Translations under genes and position numbers: made by a program
The notes under the pieces: model-generated
What the model saw: the letters and a program-made list of their open reading frames with translations, nothing else
Database searches by the model: none
Told to the model about the DNA's origin: nothing
Shown: positions 7,563-8,050 of the stretch, one piece after another
How positions within the stretch are numbered: position 1 is the stretch's first letter
Layout: each line of letters starts with the position of its first letter
DNA from: Xanthomarina sp035306705
GTDB lineage: Bacteria; Bacteroidota; Bacteroidia; Flavobacteriales; Flavobacteriaceae
Direction of reading: 5' to 3'
Assembly: GCF_035306705.1 (NCBI RefSeq)
Contig: NZ_DATGNO010000168.1
Coordinates: forward strand, 1 to 8,050
Length of the DNA: 8,050 nucleotides

Positions 7563-7835
7563 ATGTTATTAATAAGCTATGATATTAAAGATGACAAGCT
7601 TAGGACAGCTTTTTCTAAAATGATTCGTGCCAATGGTGCGATTCGTTTACAATACTCAGTTTATGAAATTAATAATACTAAAAGAATATTAGATTTAATT
7701 AAAATAGAGATTAAACACACTTTTAGTAAACAATTTTCTGCTGATGATAGTATTTTTATAGCAGAGTTTGATGAAAGTAAAGTGATAAAATATGGAAATG
7801 CTATACATCGAGACAAGGACCTTTTATTTTTTTAG
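7563..7835 (+). CDS. cas2: Cas2 adaptation protein
   Basis: Small ferredoxin-fold protein of 90 aa that bridges two Cas1 dimers in the spacer-integration complex. The N-terminus MLLISYDIKDDKLR gives the first beta strand with the conserved Asp7. A second strand follows at RLQYSVYEI (28-36). I chose the ATG at 7563, one base after the cas1 stop, because translation from there begins exactly at the family's first strand with normal length. An in-frame GTG/ATG at 7524/7527 would add 13 unrelated residues from inside cas1. There is no obvious Shine-Dalgarno, so coupling to cas1 is likely. Confidence 0.93.
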   Translation: MLLISYDIKDDKLRTAFSKMIRANGAIRLQYSVYEINNTKRILDLIKIEIKHTFSKQFSADDSIFIAEFDESKVIKYGNAIHRDKDLLFF

Positions 7836-8012
7836 CAAAGCATAGTCTAAATTTCATTCTCAAAAACATTAAACTCGCCAATTTCATTGCATTATAAGCC
7901 CTACAGAACAAGTGTTTAATAAGGATATGTCGAGGGGGGCTAAACATCTTTTAATATTATTTCACTGAAGCTTGACAAAATAAGGCTTTAAGAGTATATT
8001 TTAAAAAGTAGA
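7836..8012 (+). other. CRISPR leader
   Basis: This 177-nt non-coding stretch between cas2 and the first repeat is AT-rich, apart from a run of six G at 7934-7939. It carries two copies of AATTTCATT (7850-7858 and 7880-7888) exactly 30 bp apart and a strong promoter next to the repeat. It is oriented so that the array reads rightward, in the same direction as the cas genes. No ORF worth reporting lies in it. New spacers should enter at its right edge, near 8012/8013. Confidence 0.8.
7972..8000 (+). promoter_or_regulatory. Leader promoter driving the CRISPR array
   Basis: TTGACA (7972-7977) is a perfect sigma70 -35 box. It is followed after exactly 17 bp by TATATT (7995-8000), a five-of-six match to the -10 box. 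Transcription would begin around 8006-8008, only about five bases before the first repeat, so the precursor crRNA has almost no 5' leader RNA. This is the best promoter in the window. It shows that the array is transcribed independently of the cas operon. Confidence 0.8.
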
Positions 8013-8048
8013 GGCTATAAGCCTCTCTGAATTTCTACTCTTGTAGAT
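8013..8048 (+). CRISPR. First CRISPR repeat of a Cas12a-type array (array truncated)
   Basis: One 36-nt repeat is visible before the window ends two bases into the first spacer. Its 3' part, AATTTCTACTCTTGTAGAT (8030-8048), is the canonical Cas12a-type crRNA handle, with the stem TCTAC/GTAGA (8034-8038 and 8043-8047) closing a TCTT loop. The 3' boundary follows from the handle. The 5' boundary at 8013 assumes the usual 36-nt length, since only one copy is present. The 5' half, with three leader bases, forms a perfect inverted repeat: AGAGGC, five-base gap, GCCTCT (8010-8026). This may mark the site read by Cas1-Cas2. Array length and spacer content lie outside the window. Confidence 0.9.
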
Positions 8049-8050
8049 AA

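Noticed and set aside
7836..7900. Degenerate repeat or tracrRNA-like sequence in the leader (AATTTCATT resembles the handle start)
   Set aside because: The resemblance stops after AATTTC; there is no TCTAC/GTAGA hairpin, and Cas12a-type effectors do not use a tracrRNA.
7913..7952. Possible terminator: TGTTTA/TAAACA stem followed by TCTTTT
   Set aside because: The stem has only six mostly A-T pairs and a 22-nt loop, and the U-run is short. It is too weak to call a terminator between cas2 and the array.
7927..7968. Tiny ORF in the leader starting with ATG at 7927
   Set aside because: It has only 13 codons, and the AAGGA upstream is one base from the start, too close to act as a ribosome binding site.

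Overview
This window holds an almost complete type V CRISPR-Cas locus on the + strand of a very AT-rich genome (visibly around 70% A+T). The effector reads as Cas12a2, the RNA-activated relative of Cas12a, and not as Cas12a itself. Clear Shine-Dalgarno sequences (AGAGGA, AAGGA) and a sigma70-type leader promoter suggest a low-GC Gram-negative bacterium. The best-studied Cas12a2 comes from Sulfuricurvum (Campylobacterota), but the sequence alone does not fix the host.

Layout. Positions 1-305 are upstream DNA without a convincing gene: a possible C-terminal ORF remnant entering from the left edge, a short imperfect tandem repeat, an AT-rich palindrome and a weak promoter candidate. Five genes follow in one direction with gaps of 13, 3, -14 and 1 nt, so they very likely form one transcription unit. 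They are cas12a2 (306-4073, 1255 aa), an uncharacterised 650-aa protein with a DUF3800-like N-terminal domain and a TPR-like C-terminal half (4087-6039), cas4 (6043-6609), cas1 (6596-7561) and cas2 (7563-7835; I place its start at the ATG at 7563). A 177-nt leader with a well-formed promoter (TTGACA-17 bp-TATATT) leads into the first CRISPR repeat (8013-8048). That repeat ends in the canonical Cas12a-type handle AATTTCTACTCTTGTAGAT. The window stops two bases into the first spacer.

How it works together. Cas4-Cas1-Cas2 acquire spacers and insert them at the leader end of the array. The array is transcribed from the leader promoter, and Cas12a2 binds the handle hairpin and matures the crRNA. 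By analogy with the characterised family member, it is then activated by complementary RNA to degrade RNA and DNA indiscriminately, giving an abortive-infection type of defence.

The main novelty candidate is the DUF3800/TPR gene. It sits between the effector and the adaptation genes, where known Cas12a-type operons as I recall them have nothing. It carries its own set of acidic residues in the positions of a DUF3800 (probably RNase H-like) active site. It may be a second nuclease, a modulator of the toxic effector, or a separate defence gene. No cas12a gene is present in the window, so Cas12a2 appears to be the only effector adjacent to this array.
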